A DNA stretch of 64,000 nucleotides from positions 5,270,001-5,334,000 of the forward strand of contig LR134353.1 of assembly GCA_900637135.1 (NCBI GenBank), given 5' to 3'. The DNA is from Mycolicibacterium flavescens (GTDB taxonomy: Bacteria > Actinomycetota > Actinomycetes > Mycobacteriales > Mycobacteriaceae). Below, one piece after another: positions 17,124 through 25,229 of this stretch. The number at the start of each line of letters is the position of its first letter. The first letter of the stretch is position 1. A program made the translations under genes and the position numbers. Below the pieces are notes generated by a model. That model did not search any database. It saw nothing but the letters and a program-made list of their open reading frames with translations, and had not been told where the DNA came from.

Positions 17124-17759
17124 CTACAGCTGGGTCCTCACAGTGGGACTGTCGGGTGAATCGGGTAGAGGCGCGCTGCCCGCGGGCGAGGCAAGATGCC
17201 ACGTGTCGAACGCCATCGCCAACATCGCGTAGGTGCCGACGACGAAGATGAGTTCCATCGCCTGATGCGTTCCGAGTTCCTCGGTGAGGCGCCGCCACGT
17301 CGATTCGTCGGCGCGGCCTTGACGGAGCAGTTCGTCGGTGGCGTCGAGCACCAACCGGTCGGCACCGGCGAAGCCGTCGTTGCCCTTGACGAGGCGGGCG
17401 AGGTCTTCCTCAGGGACACCGCCTTCCGTCGCAACCTTGAAGTGCTCTCCCCAGAAGAACGCGGACCGCCGGGTGATCGCCACCCGCAGCACCGCGAGTT
17501 CGCGTAGGCGCAGGGGCAATTCGCCGCGCTGGAGCAGCCAGCCGTTGAAGGTCAGGAACCGCCGGGCCATCTTCGGGTGGCGGGCGAGCAACCCGATGAT
17601 GTCGAACATGAGTGGGTCGGCGGCATGACCCGACCCGGCGCGCGGCACCTTCTCGCCCGGCAAGCCCATCAACGCACCGAATGCGGAGTACTCGTCGTCT
17701 CCCCATTCCTCGGCAGTCAGCGGTGCGAGGAGCGGCCGCGAATCATCCGTGCCACTCAC
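17124..17759 (-). CDS. Carboxymuconolactone-decarboxylase-family (AhpD-like fold) protein
   Basis: The 211-aa all-helical protein has the CMD core LRLRELAVLRVAITRRSAFFWGEHFKVA, with the family's W-x-x-H segment. It lacks the C-x-x-C pair of AhpD peroxidases, so peroxidase activity is unlikely. GTG 17759 is chosen because GTGA overlaps the stop of the upstream SDR gene by 4 bp; the frame to 17822 is inside that gene. It is the last gene of the SnoaL-P450-SDR-CMD string and may act on an intermediate of the same pathway. Confidence 0.78.
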   Translation of the reverse strand: MSGTDDSRPLLAPLTAEEWGDDEYSAFGALMGLPGEKVPRAGSGHAADPLMFDIIGLLARHPKMARRFLTFNGWLLQRGELPLRLRELAVLRVAITRRSAFFWGEHFKVATEGGVPEEDLARLVKGNDGFAGADRLVLDATDELLRQGRADESTWRRLTEELGTHQAMELIFVVGTYAMLAMAFDTWHLASPAGSAPLPDSPDSPTVRTQL

Positions 17760-18511
17760 GTTCGCCGGCCCCCGTTGACAGGGATGATTTGACCAGTGAT
17801 GTAGGAGGACTCGTCTTGGCACAAGAAGATCGCCGCGTTGGCGATGTCCTCGGGTCTACCCGCCCGCCGGACCGGCGTGATCTTGGCGAAATGCTCCAGC
17901 GATGCGGTGAACCGACCCTCCGCAATCGCCTTTTCGAGCATCGGGGTGACCACCATGCCGGGCGGAATCGTGTTGACGGTGATGCCTTTTGGGCCCAACT
18001 CCAACGCCAGGCTTTTGGTGAACCCGATCACGCCGGCCTTGGAACTGACGTAGGCCGCCATCCGGGACTGTCCACCCTGTGCACTAGAAGATGAAATGTT
18101 CACGATCCGGCCCCACTGTGCGTCGAGCATGTCGGGCAGCACGACCTGGGTGCAGATGAACGGTCCGCGCAGGTTCACCGCCATCACGCGGTCCCACTGC
18201 TCGTCGGTGATCTCGGCGAACTTGCCGAACTGCTCGATGCCTGCGTTGTTGATCAGCATCAGCACCGGGCCGAGGTCCGCGCGAACCTGCGCGACGGCGG
18301 TTTCTACCGCGACACGGTTCGAAACGTCCACGACATAGCCGGCGACCTTCGCGCCTTCGCGACGCAGGCGGTCGACTTGTGTTTCGATCTCGTCGGCGGT
18401 GATATCGAATATCGCGACCTTTGCACCACGCGAAGCGAGCGCCTCGGTGATGGCCAGGCCAAGACCTGCGGCACCGCCGGTGACGATGGCGGTGGTGTCT
18501 TCGAAGGGCAT
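17756..18511 (-). CDS. SDR-family oxidoreductase
   Basis: The 251-aa protein shows TAIVTGGAAGLGLAITEAL (NAD-binding TGxxxGxG), NNAGIEQF, the serine strand IVNISSSSAQGG, Y-x-x-x-K (YVSSKAGVIGF) and the C-terminal ITGQIIPVNGG. Its start is 14 bp from the P450 gene end and its stop overlaps the next gene by 4 bp, so it is co-transcribed within the 17124-21690 operon-like run. It probably oxidises a hydroxyl made by the oxygenases upstream. The substrate is unknown. Confidence 0.88.
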   Translation of the reverse strand: MPFEDTTAIVTGGAAGLGLAITEALASRGAKVAIFDITADEIETQVDRLRREGAKVAGYVVDVSNRVAVETAVAQVRADLGPVLMLINNAGIEQFGKFAEITDEQWDRVMAVNLRGPFICTQVVLPDMLDAQWGRIVNISSSSAQGGQSRMAAYVSSKAGVIGFTKSLALELGPKGITVNTIPPGMVVTPMLEKAIAEGRFTASLEHFAKITPVRRAGRPEDIANAAIFLCQDESSYITGQIIPVNGGRRT

Positions 18512-18524
18512 GTCCGGGGAACCC

Positions 18525-19825
18525 CTATGAGAACTCGATGTGCAGGCGGGTCAGCCCGCGCAGAATGAAGGTCGGCAGGTAGGAGTAGCGGCGGTTGTCC
18601 GCGGGGCCGTGCTTCTCTTCGTCGATCCGGATGTCGGTGGTTCGGTCGAAGAGTCGCTCGAGGCTGATGCGGCCTTCGGCACGGGCCAGCGGGGCGCCCG
18701 GGCAGGCATGCGGACCGCGACCGAACGCCACATGGCTGCGTGCGTTCGTCCGACCGATGTCGAAGGTGTCGGGTTCGGGAAACCTGCGCGGGTCTCGGTT
18801 CATCGCGGCGTTCAGCAACATGACGGTTGTACCGGCGGGCAGGTCAACCCCCCGACGGTGACGGGACATTTCGACATCCGAAAGTCGCCACGCACAGGGC
18901 TTTCGAGACGCAACGCCTCTTCGATGAAGCCAGGGATCAGGTCCCTGTTCGCGCGCAGCTTCGCCTGCAGCTCAGCGTCTTCCGCGATCAGCATCACCGC
19001 AGCGCTCAACAGCCGAACCGTCGTCTCCTGTCCGGCGGCGAACAGGTTCGCAGCGACCCGCACCGCGTCGATCACCTCTGGGACGCTGCCGTCCGGAAAC
19101 GTCGCCGCGGCAATCCCGTTCAGCACATCGTCGCGTGGCTCATTCCGGCGGCTCTGGATGTATTCACTGAACTTGCCGTAGAGATACTCCAACGGCGAGT
19201 GATGCATCTCCTCGCCTTCGCTGCTGCCGATCGTGCCAGCTGAGGTCAGCAGGGCATCGCGGAACTCGTCGTGATCGGACTCCGGGACGCCTAGGAGATC
19301 GGCGATGACCAGCATCGCGAACGGCGACGCGAAATCGGCGATGAATTCACAGCGGCCACCGGTGAGCGCGTGGCCGAGTTGGCGGTCGGCCAGCCGCCAC
19401 ATGAAGTCCTCGTTCTCCTTGAGCCGCTTCGGGGTGAGCATCCTCGACAGCAACGCACGGTGCGCGGTGTGCACCGGCGGATCGAAGGTCGGCAGCTGAT
19501 CGCTGAACGGCATCTCGTCGCGGTGCCGGGCGATCAGCTCGGACACCTGATCTTCTTCCAAGTCATCTTCCAGCGGCACAGGAAACCCCGGGAATGGCCC
19601 GGTGACCGAGATACACGACGAGAACCGCGCGGTGTCGTTGTAGATGGCGACACCCTCGTCGTACCCGGTGACCATGACCACGTCGTGGTGGGGTTCACGG
19701 CGCAGCGGGCACTCCTCGCGCAGTGCGGCGAGGTAATCGTATGGGTCGTGCAATAACTCGTTGTCGTTGAAGAAGTCCACGGCGTCCAGGTCAACGCCGC
19801 CGGTCGTTGTCTCCGGCTTGGTCAC
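18525..19825 (-). pseudogene. Cytochrome P450 gene split by an apparent 1-base deletion
   Basis: The first frame (GTG 19825 onward) encodes the N-terminal part, including the I-helix AAGQETTVRLL and the E-x-x-R region EEALRLESP. The second frame, ending at 18525, encodes the rest, including the heme loop FGRGPHACPGAPLARAEGR. The switch is at a run of six C (18848-18853; G on the coding strand). One more G would restore the frame as VTVGG-VDLPAG and a full-length bacterial P450 of about 430 aa. As written the product would lack its heme ligand. Either a real null allele or a homopolymer base-calling error is possible. GTGA overlaps the SnoaL gene stop. Confidence 0.85.
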
Positions 19826-20283
19826 CCCTCTGCCCCACCGTCGTCGAAGCTAGGCATAGGTGCGCCGCTGGACATCTCCATCTGTAGATAGACGGCGATG
19901 CGCCGCACCTTGTCGTCGGCGTCGAACTCGTAGACCGACACAGTGTTGACCACGCTGCTGAAGTCACCGATGCGGCTACGTTCTTCGAGTTCGAGGAACA
20001 CCAGATCCGTTGTCTCTGTGATCCTTTGGAACGAACAGTCCCAGTCCGATGACATGGCCCAGTTCGTCAGGAACTCGGTGTACTGGTTCCAGTCCATCAC
20101 CTCCTTGAACGGACCGACGCGGACGAACTCGTCGATGGCGATCAGTTCTCCGAGCGGTGCCCAGCTTTCGACGGTGAAGCCGGGCTGCTTGGCACTGTCG
20201 ACCAATCGCTTGGTGATCTGGCTGTACTCGAGCACGGTCCGGGACCGCCCCGTCGCTGTCGCAAGGACCTCTGCGATCGTCAA
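19822..20283 (-). CDS. SnoaL-like / NTF2-fold protein
   Basis: The 153-aa protein has the alternating pattern of the NTF2 cone fold (GFTVESWAPLGELIAIDEF, EFDADDKVRRIAVYLQME), as in SnoaL-like polyketide cyclases, ketosteroid isomerases and small ring-hydroxylating beta-subunit-like proteins. Start is TTG 20283 with AAGGA just upstream; its stop overlaps the P450 start by 4 bp. The position next to a Rieske alpha subunit would fit a partner or an isomerase of the same pathway. No catalytic residues can be assigned. Confidence 0.65.
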   Translation of the reverse strand: MTIAEVLATATGRSRTVLEYSQITKRLVDSAKQPGFTVESWAPLGELIAIDEFVRVGPFKEVMDWNQYTEFLTNWAMSSDWDCSFQRITETTDLVFLELEERSRIGDFSSVVNTVSVYEFDADDKVRRIAVYLQMEMSSGAPMPSFDDGGAEG

Positions 20284-20322
20284 TTCTTCCTTCTTTCAAC
20301 AGGTCCGGGTTGCTGCCGCAAG

Positions 20323-21690
20323 TCACTTGCTCGCGGCGTCGGCCATATAGCGGTCGATCACCGAGTGGAAGTGCGCAATCACGACTTCCTCCTTGACCAA
20401 CGACATGTGGTCGAGGCGATCGTTGCGCAGACCCTTCTGCTGGCGCGGCATCTGCTCGTAGTCCTGCTGGAGCGCCTCGAAGTACTTGTGGCTGCCGGGC
20501 GTGTCCACCACGATCGCCTCGGCGCGCACGGCGTCACGGAACTCCTCCGGCACGTACATGTAGCTGGCCACATGCCAGATGCAGCGGTTCGGGTCACCGT
20601 CGGGGTGTGGTCTCGACATGATGACGTGGCATTCGCCCGCCCGAACGGTCATGAAGTAGTTGGGGAACAGCACCCAGCCCTGGTTGTCGACCATCTGGCT
20701 GTCTGTCAGACCGCTGACGTCGAGGCCCATGCCGGTCAACACCTCTCGGGTGGCCTGTTGCAGCAGGAGGCGAGGGGTGACGTCGTCCGGGAACGTGACC
20801 TTTCCGTCCTCGTCCTGATATGGCGCGAGGAGTTCCTGGAACCGCGGGATCACCGCGACGGTCCCCGGGAAGGTCTCCGGCAGCGCCAGCATTCCTTCGA
20901 CCTGCTCCTGTGCGCTGGCACCGGTGACCTCGAACGGCGCCATTGCGACACTGTGGTTTTCGAAGAACCGATAACGCGCCGTCCTGGGATTGATGTGCAG
21001 CACCTGCAACAACTGGGGATGGATGCCGTTGATGTGGTAGCCCTCCTCGAAGGCGTCCATCACGACCTTCCAGTTGCACTCGATGGCCTCTGTGACATCC
21101 ATGACGGTGGTGAACTTGTCGATGTTGTAGGGCTCGAGCAACGTGACCACGTCCTCGCCCAGGTACTCCCGCAGCGGCTGCGCCTCGGGATCGGGGTTGA
21201 GGAAGACGAAGCCGGCGAAGGTGTCGACCGACACCGAAAGCAGGGAGTTCTCGGTCTTGTCGATCGGCCCGGCGAGGTTCTCCCGCAGCAATCCCTTGAG
21301 CCTGCCCTCGAGGTCATACGACCAGAGGTGGTACTGACACAGGAAGCCGCGCTTGGCGTTTCCGGTCTCGGCGATGCACAGCGCGTTGCCGCGGTGCCTG
21401 CACGCGTTGACGAAACCGCGGAGTCTCTCGTCCTTTCCGCGCACGATGATGAACGACTGATCCATGATCTCGTACTTTTTCCAGTCGCCGGGTTTCGGCA
21501 GATCTTCGACGCGTCCCGCGATCTGCCACGCCCGCATCCAGATCGCCTCCCGCTCACCCGCGGCGTAGGCGGGACAGGTGTAGCGGTCGGTGCTGATCGT
21601 CGTGTTGAACGTGTCCGGCTGGATGTCTTCCAGTCCGAGACCCAGCCCGGAGTCCGGGTCGAGCCATTCTCCTGGTCGCGTCGCTGGCAT
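20323..21690 (-). CDS. Rieske non-heme iron oxygenase, alpha subunit
   Basis: The 455-aa protein has an N-terminal Rieske [2Fe-2S] domain (CRHRGNALC...CQYHLWSYDLEG, C-x-H / C-x2-H) and a C-terminal catalytic domain with the mononuclear-iron motif DAFEEGYHINGIHP. Such enzymes dihydroxylate or monooxygenate aromatic rings or steroids using a reductase that is not encoded nearby. Start is ATG 21690 with GAGGAG upstream; the frame continues to 21870 but without family similarity. It leads the minus-strand operon and faces the divergent unknown gene at 21900 across an imperfect palindrome. Confidence 0.9.
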   Translation of the reverse strand: MPATRPGEWLDPDSGLGLGLEDIQPDTFNTTISTDRYTCPAYAAGEREAIWMRAWQIAGRVEDLPKPGDWKKYEIMDQSFIIVRGKDERLRGFVNACRHRGNALCIAETGNAKRGFLCQYHLWSYDLEGRLKGLLRENLAGPIDKTENSLLSVSVDTFAGFVFLNPDPEAQPLREYLGEDVVTLLEPYNIDKFTTVMDVTEAIECNWKVVMDAFEEGYHINGIHPQLLQVLHINPRTARYRFFENHSVAMAPFEVTGASAQEQVEGMLALPETFPGTVAVIPRFQELLAPYQDEDGKVTFPDDVTPRLLLQQATREVLTGMGLDVSGLTDSQMVDNQGWVLFPNYFMTVRAGECHVIMSRPHPDGDPNRCIWHVASYMYVPEEFRDAVRAEAIVVDTPGSHKYFEALQQDYEQMPRQQKGLRNDRLDHMSLVKEEVVIAHFHSVIDRYMADAASK

Positions 21691-21813
21691 CAAGGGAGTC
21701 CTCCTCATTCGGCGAGAGCACGCGGGGTGCCGGTATCCGATGCCCGACGGGGCTTCGACGGCCCCGTCTTGGCTGTGGCATGAATCCGAGCGGCCACCGC
21801 ATGTGACGTGATT

Positions 21814-21859
21814 CACCATATACACGAACGTATTGGAGATACAACCATGTATAAAGGTG
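21814..21859. promoter_or_regulatory. Candidate operator between divergent Rieske and unknown genes
   Basis: The left arm CCATATACACGAACGTAT (21816-21833) and the reverse complement of ATACAACCATGTATAAAGG (21839-21857) agree at 13 of 18 positions with one gap; the CACC/GGTG flanks extend it. It is a plausible TetR-type operator for the regulator at 22468-23067. Confidence 0.4.
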
Positions 21860-21899
21860 GTCGGGATCACACCTCGGGAGCGACCAAGGAGGCTGGGAC

Positions 21900-22463
21900 G
21901 TGAGCAACTACCGACTTGACGTAGTCAGCGCCACCGTCGCCGACGCGGTGCGCCACGCCGGCGGACTGATGTTCGACCGCGTTCGTGCGGGATGGCGGGT
22001 CGTCGTTGTCACCAATGACTCGGCTGACTCAACAGCGTTGACCATCCTCGGAACCCACACCCAATCCCCTGGGGAGCCCGAGGAAATACCGGCGAAGTCG
22101 GGTCGGGTGGTCCGCACCCGAATCATGCCTGCCGATTCACTTTTTGTGGACCGGCGCCCTGCAGGGGTGCCGCTAAACCGGGCCGAGCCGGGTTCACAGC
22201 TTCTGTTCTGGGGACCGCGCGTCAACTGCGAACCGGCTGGGCCCGTGTACCCCGTCCGCCATGAGCTGAGCCCCGCGGCCCGAAGATTCAAAGCCCATGC
22301 ACTCCACGCCGCTGGACTTGCCACTCACGTCGAGCCATCGGAAGAGTTCTGGTCGAACGAGGTCGTCGATGCAGATCTCCTCGTCGACGTCTGGCTCGAC
22401 TCGCGAATCCACGCTGTCGAGTCGGTTGCGCGGTCTCCCTCGCCCGACTTGGTGGGAGGATGA
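21900..22463 (+). CDS. Unrecognised protein in the Rieske/TetR/MFS cluster
   Basis: I do not recognise this 187-aa protein. It is soluble with no signal or membrane span. The N-terminal half has a beta-rich stretch (AGWRVVVVTNDS, STALTILG) and the C-terminal half contains charged helices. GTG 21900 follows a strong AGGAGG (21888-21893), and the stop is 5 bp before the TetR start at 22468, so it is co-expressed with that regulator. It is divergent from the Rieske oxygenase gene, so it may be a regulator partner or an enzyme of the pathway. Confidence 0.6.
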   Translation: MSNYRLDVVSATVADAVRHAGGLMFDRVRAGWRVVVVTNDSADSTALTILGTHTQSPGEPEEIPAKSGRVVRTRIMPADSLFVDRRPAGVPLNRAEPGSQLLFWGPRVNCEPAGPVYPVRHELSPAARRFKAHALHAAGLATHVEPSEEFWSNEVVDADLLVDVWLDSRIHAVESVARSPSPDLVGG

Positions 22464-22467
22464 CCCC

Positions 22468-23067
22468 GTGGCCGAGCGGTGGACGAAAGAGCGGCGTGCC
22501 GAGCACACCCGGCAGATCCTGTTGGACGCCGCGGAGGAGGTCTTTGCCCGCAAGGGTCTGACCGGTGCTGCGTTGGAGGAGATCGCCGACGCCGCCGGAT
22601 TCACTCGCGGCGCCATCTACTCGCAGTTCGGCGCCAAGGAAAAGCTGTTCCTGGCGGTCGTGGACCGTCAGCGGCAACGCTTCCTCGACGGGTTCATCGA
22701 GGTGATGATGTCGTTCCATCGCCTCGATGACGTCGATGTCGACGAGTTGGCCGACCGGTGGCGTCAGCTGAGCAGCGGAACGGACCGGGCGGCACTGGGA
22801 TTGGAGTTGAAGCTGTTCCTGCTGCGCAATCCCGAGGCTCTCGAACGCGTCGCCGCTCAGCGGCTCGAAACGATTCGTGCGCTTGGCGATTTCATCAGCA
22901 AGAACGTCGCCCGCATCGGCGGGACCATGACCATGGAGGCCGAGACGCTGGCCCGAGTTATCCTGGCCGCCAATGACGGGATCACCCTGGACAGCCATCT
23001 GGACGGCGAAGACCTCTACCGCCCGTATCTGCAATTGGTGATGTCGAGCATCGAGACCTCACAGTAG
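22468..23067 (+). CDS. TetR-family transcriptional regulator
   Basis: The 199-aa protein has the TetR helix-turn-helix (LTGAALEEIADAAGFTRGAIYSQFGAKEKLFLAVV) and a C-terminal domain of the common TetR_C type. GTG 22468 is preceded by GGAGG (22455-22459) and follows the stop of the unknown gene by 4 bp; an upstream extension to 22297 lies inside that gene. It probably controls the divergent Rieske-led operon and its own operon through the palindrome at 21814-21859. The inducer is unknown. Confidence 0.85.
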   Translation: MAERWTKERRAEHTRQILLDAAEEVFARKGLTGAALEEIADAAGFTRGAIYSQFGAKEKLFLAVVDRQRQRFLDGFIEVMMSFHRLDDVDVDELADRWRQLSSGTDRAALGLELKLFLLRNPEALERVAAQRLETIRALGDFISKNVARIGGTMTMEAETLARVILAANDGITLDSHLDGEDLYRPYLQLVMSSIETSQ

Positions 23068-23175
23068 CCGTGCCCGGGACGAAAGCTGACGAGTTCAACC
23101 GCCACGGAAACCGACTCGTTAGCCTCCGAGTGAGCGCGCTACTCGCCCGCGGCGCCGGGATCCGGAGGAACACTT

Positions 23176-24498
23176 GTGAGCACTTACCTGCCGGATCGCG
23201 CCGTCGAAGACAGGACGCTGACCAAGGTCACCTGGCGCCTCATCCCGTTCCTCTTCTTGCTCTACGTCGTCAACTATCTCGACCGGGTCAACATCGCGTT
23301 CGCCGGACCCAACGGCATGAACGACGACCTCGCGATGAGCGCCAAGACGTTCGGCTTCGCCTCGGGGATCTTCTTCCTCGGCTACCTGTTGCTCGAAGTG
23401 CCCAGCAACATCGCCCTGAACAAGTTCGGCGGCCGGCGTTGGCTGGCGCGGATCATGGTGAGTTGGGGAATCATCAGCGCGGCAATCGCTTTCGTACCGA
23501 ATGCGCAGACGTTGATCGTCCTGCGCTTCCTTCTCGGCGTGGCCGAGGCCGGCTTTTTCCCCGGCATCATCTTGTACCTCACGTTCTGGTTCCCCGAGAA
23601 GCAGCGGTCGAGGGCGGTTTCGCTGTTCATGGTCGCCGTACCCGTCTCGACCGCGGTCGGATCGACGATCTCGTCGTTGATCATCGACTGGGGACACGGC
23701 TTCTTCGGGTTGGCCGGCTGGCGTTTCATGTTCCTGGTCGAGGGGCTTCCCGCGGTCATACTGGGCGTGATCTGCTGGTTCTATCTCACTGATCGGCCCG
23801 GTACCGCGGGCTGGCTGCATAACGACGAAAAGGATTGGCTGCAAACGACATTGAACCAGGAGCGGGCCGCTGCCGAGCGCAGTGGTCACTGGCCGCTGAA
23901 GAACGCGCTGACCCATCCGCGCATTCTGGCCCTGGCGTTCATCTACTTCGGGATCACCTACGGGCTGTACGCGGTCGGGTTCTTCCTGCCCACCATCGTC
24001 GCCGGCTTCCAGGAGGAGTACGGCGTACATCTGGGGGTCATCCAGCGCGGACTGGTCACGTCGATTCCGTATGCCGTGGCCGCGATCGTGATGGTGCCAT
24101 GGGCCTGGCACTCGGACCGGACCGGCGAGCGAGTCTGGCACGTCGCGATCCCGGCGATCGTGGGCGGTGTCACCATCCCGGCAGCCCTGTACATGACCGA
24201 CGTCTACCTTGCGATGCTGGCCGTCACGCTGTGCACGTGTGCCGTCATGTGCGCGTTACCCGTGTTCTGGTCTCTGCCATCGTCTTTCCTCACCGGAGCG
24301 GCCGCCGCCGGCGGTATCGCACTGATCAACTCGCTGGGAAACCTGAGCGGGTTCGGTGGCCCCTACATCACCGGCTGGCTCACTGACCTGACCGGTAACA
24401 GCAAGGTCGCGCTGTGGGTGGTCGGCACGCTGTCGTTGACGGCGGCCGCTCTGGTCGTCGCCTTGGGCAGCAGGCCACGATCCGCCGACAAGGAATGA
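23176..24498 (+). CDS. MFS transporter of the anion:cation symporter (ACS) family
   Basis: The 440-aa protein has 12 predicted spans and the ACS signatures YLDRVNIAFAGP after TM1, GYLLLEVPSN, and LGVAEAGFFPGIILYLTFWFP. ACS members import organic anions such as phthalate, hydroxyphenylacetate or tartrate. GTG 23176 has GGAGGA (23163-23168) upstream. The position at the end of the TetR operon, beside the Rieske oxygenase cluster, suggests uptake of the acid that the cluster degrades. It converges with the GntR gene. Confidence 0.85.
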   Translation: MSTYLPDRAVEDRTLTKVTWRLIPFLFLLYVVNYLDRVNIAFAGPNGMNDDLAMSAKTFGFASGIFFLGYLLLEVPSNIALNKFGGRRWLARIMVSWGIISAAIAFVPNAQTLIVLRFLLGVAEAGFFPGIILYLTFWFPEKQRSRAVSLFMVAVPVSTAVGSTISSLIIDWGHGFFGLAGWRFMFLVEGLPAVILGVICWFYLTDRPGTAGWLHNDEKDWLQTTLNQERAAAERSGHWPLKNALTHPRILALAFIYFGITYGLYAVGFFLPTIVAGFQEEYGVHLGVIQRGLVTSIPYAVAAIVMVPWAWHSDRTGERVWHVAIPAIVGGVTIPAALYMTDVYLAMLAVTLCTCAVMCALPVFWSLPSSFLTGAAAAGGIALINSLGNLSGFGGPYITGWLTDLTGNSKVALWVVGTLSLTAAALVVALGSRPRSADKE

Positions 24499-24507
24499 GG
24501 CCCGAGA

Positions 24508-25182
24508 TCAGCAGTCGGTTGCAGGAAGGCCGGCGAGCACCCCGTCGATGATCTCCGCTGCGGTCCGCGCGGCCCGGTCGGCGTCACCGGCGGCGATGTG
24601 GTCAAGCAGCACACCGTGATCGACGACCTCCACGGCCGCGTCCTGGCCGCTGGCGACGCTGGCGGCGATGGCTTCCATCAATCCCCGATACAGCTCCGTC
24701 AGCGTCGCGTTGTGCGAACTGCGGACCACCGCGAGGTGAAATTCGGCGTCGGCGCGGGCGAATTCGTCGGTGTCCCCGTCGGCCAGACAGGCGTCTCGAC
24801 GCGCCAACAATGCGCGCAGCTCGCCCAGATCGTCCTCGGTTCGGCGGCGCGCCGCGGCCCTGGCGCCCTCGACCTCCAGCGCGCGCCGGACCGCAAGCAC
24901 GTCGCGCCACTCGGCGCCGCAGAGCCGGCGCAGCGCACCCGACACCTCACTGGTGGCCCGGACATAGGTGCCGTCACCCTGCCGCACCTCGAGGATGCCG
25001 GCGTGGGCCAGCGCCCTGACGGCCTCGCGCACGGTGTTGCGGCCGACGCCCAGCGACGTGACCAGGACCGTCTCATTGGGTATGCGCTCCCCGACCGGCC
25101 ATTCGCCGCGCGCGACCGAGTCCCGCAACTGCTCGATGACCTGGTCGACGAGGCCCGACCGGCGCGCGGTGACCAACGGCAC
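24508..25182 (-). CDS. GntR-family (FCD subfamily) regulator
   Basis: The 224-aa protein has a winged-helix domain (IPNETVLVTSLGVGRNTVREAVRALAHAGILEVRQGDGTYV) and an FCD ligand-binding domain with the metal-binding D-x4-H pattern (ADAEFHLAVVRSSHN and a late DHGVLLDHI). FCD regulators usually respond to carboxylic acids. GTG 25182 has AAAGGA upstream. It is divergent from the CynX-like MFS gene across an imperfect palindrome at 25199-25217 and probably controls that gene. Confidence 0.87.
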   Translation of the reverse strand: MPLVTARRSGLVDQVIEQLRDSVARGEWPVGERIPNETVLVTSLGVGRNTVREAVRALAHAGILEVRQGDGTYVRATSEVSGALRRLCGAEWRDVLAVRRALEVEGARAAARRRTEDDLGELRALLARRDACLADGDTDEFARADAEFHLAVVRSSHNATLTELYRGLMEAIAASVASGQDAAVEVVDHGVLLDHIAAGDADRAARTAAEIIDGVLAGLPATDC

Positions 25183-25198
25183 AGGGACATCCTTTCAA

Positions 25199-25217
25199 CC
25201 AATCATGGGATGTATGG
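25199..25217. promoter_or_regulatory. Candidate GntR operator
   Basis: CCAATCAT-GGG-ATGTATGG is an imperfect inverted repeat (6 of 8 positions pair) between the divergent GntR and MFS genes. The length and spacing suit a FadR-type dimer, but the symmetry is weak. Confidence 0.35.
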
Positions 25218-25229
25218 CAGATTAGCAGG

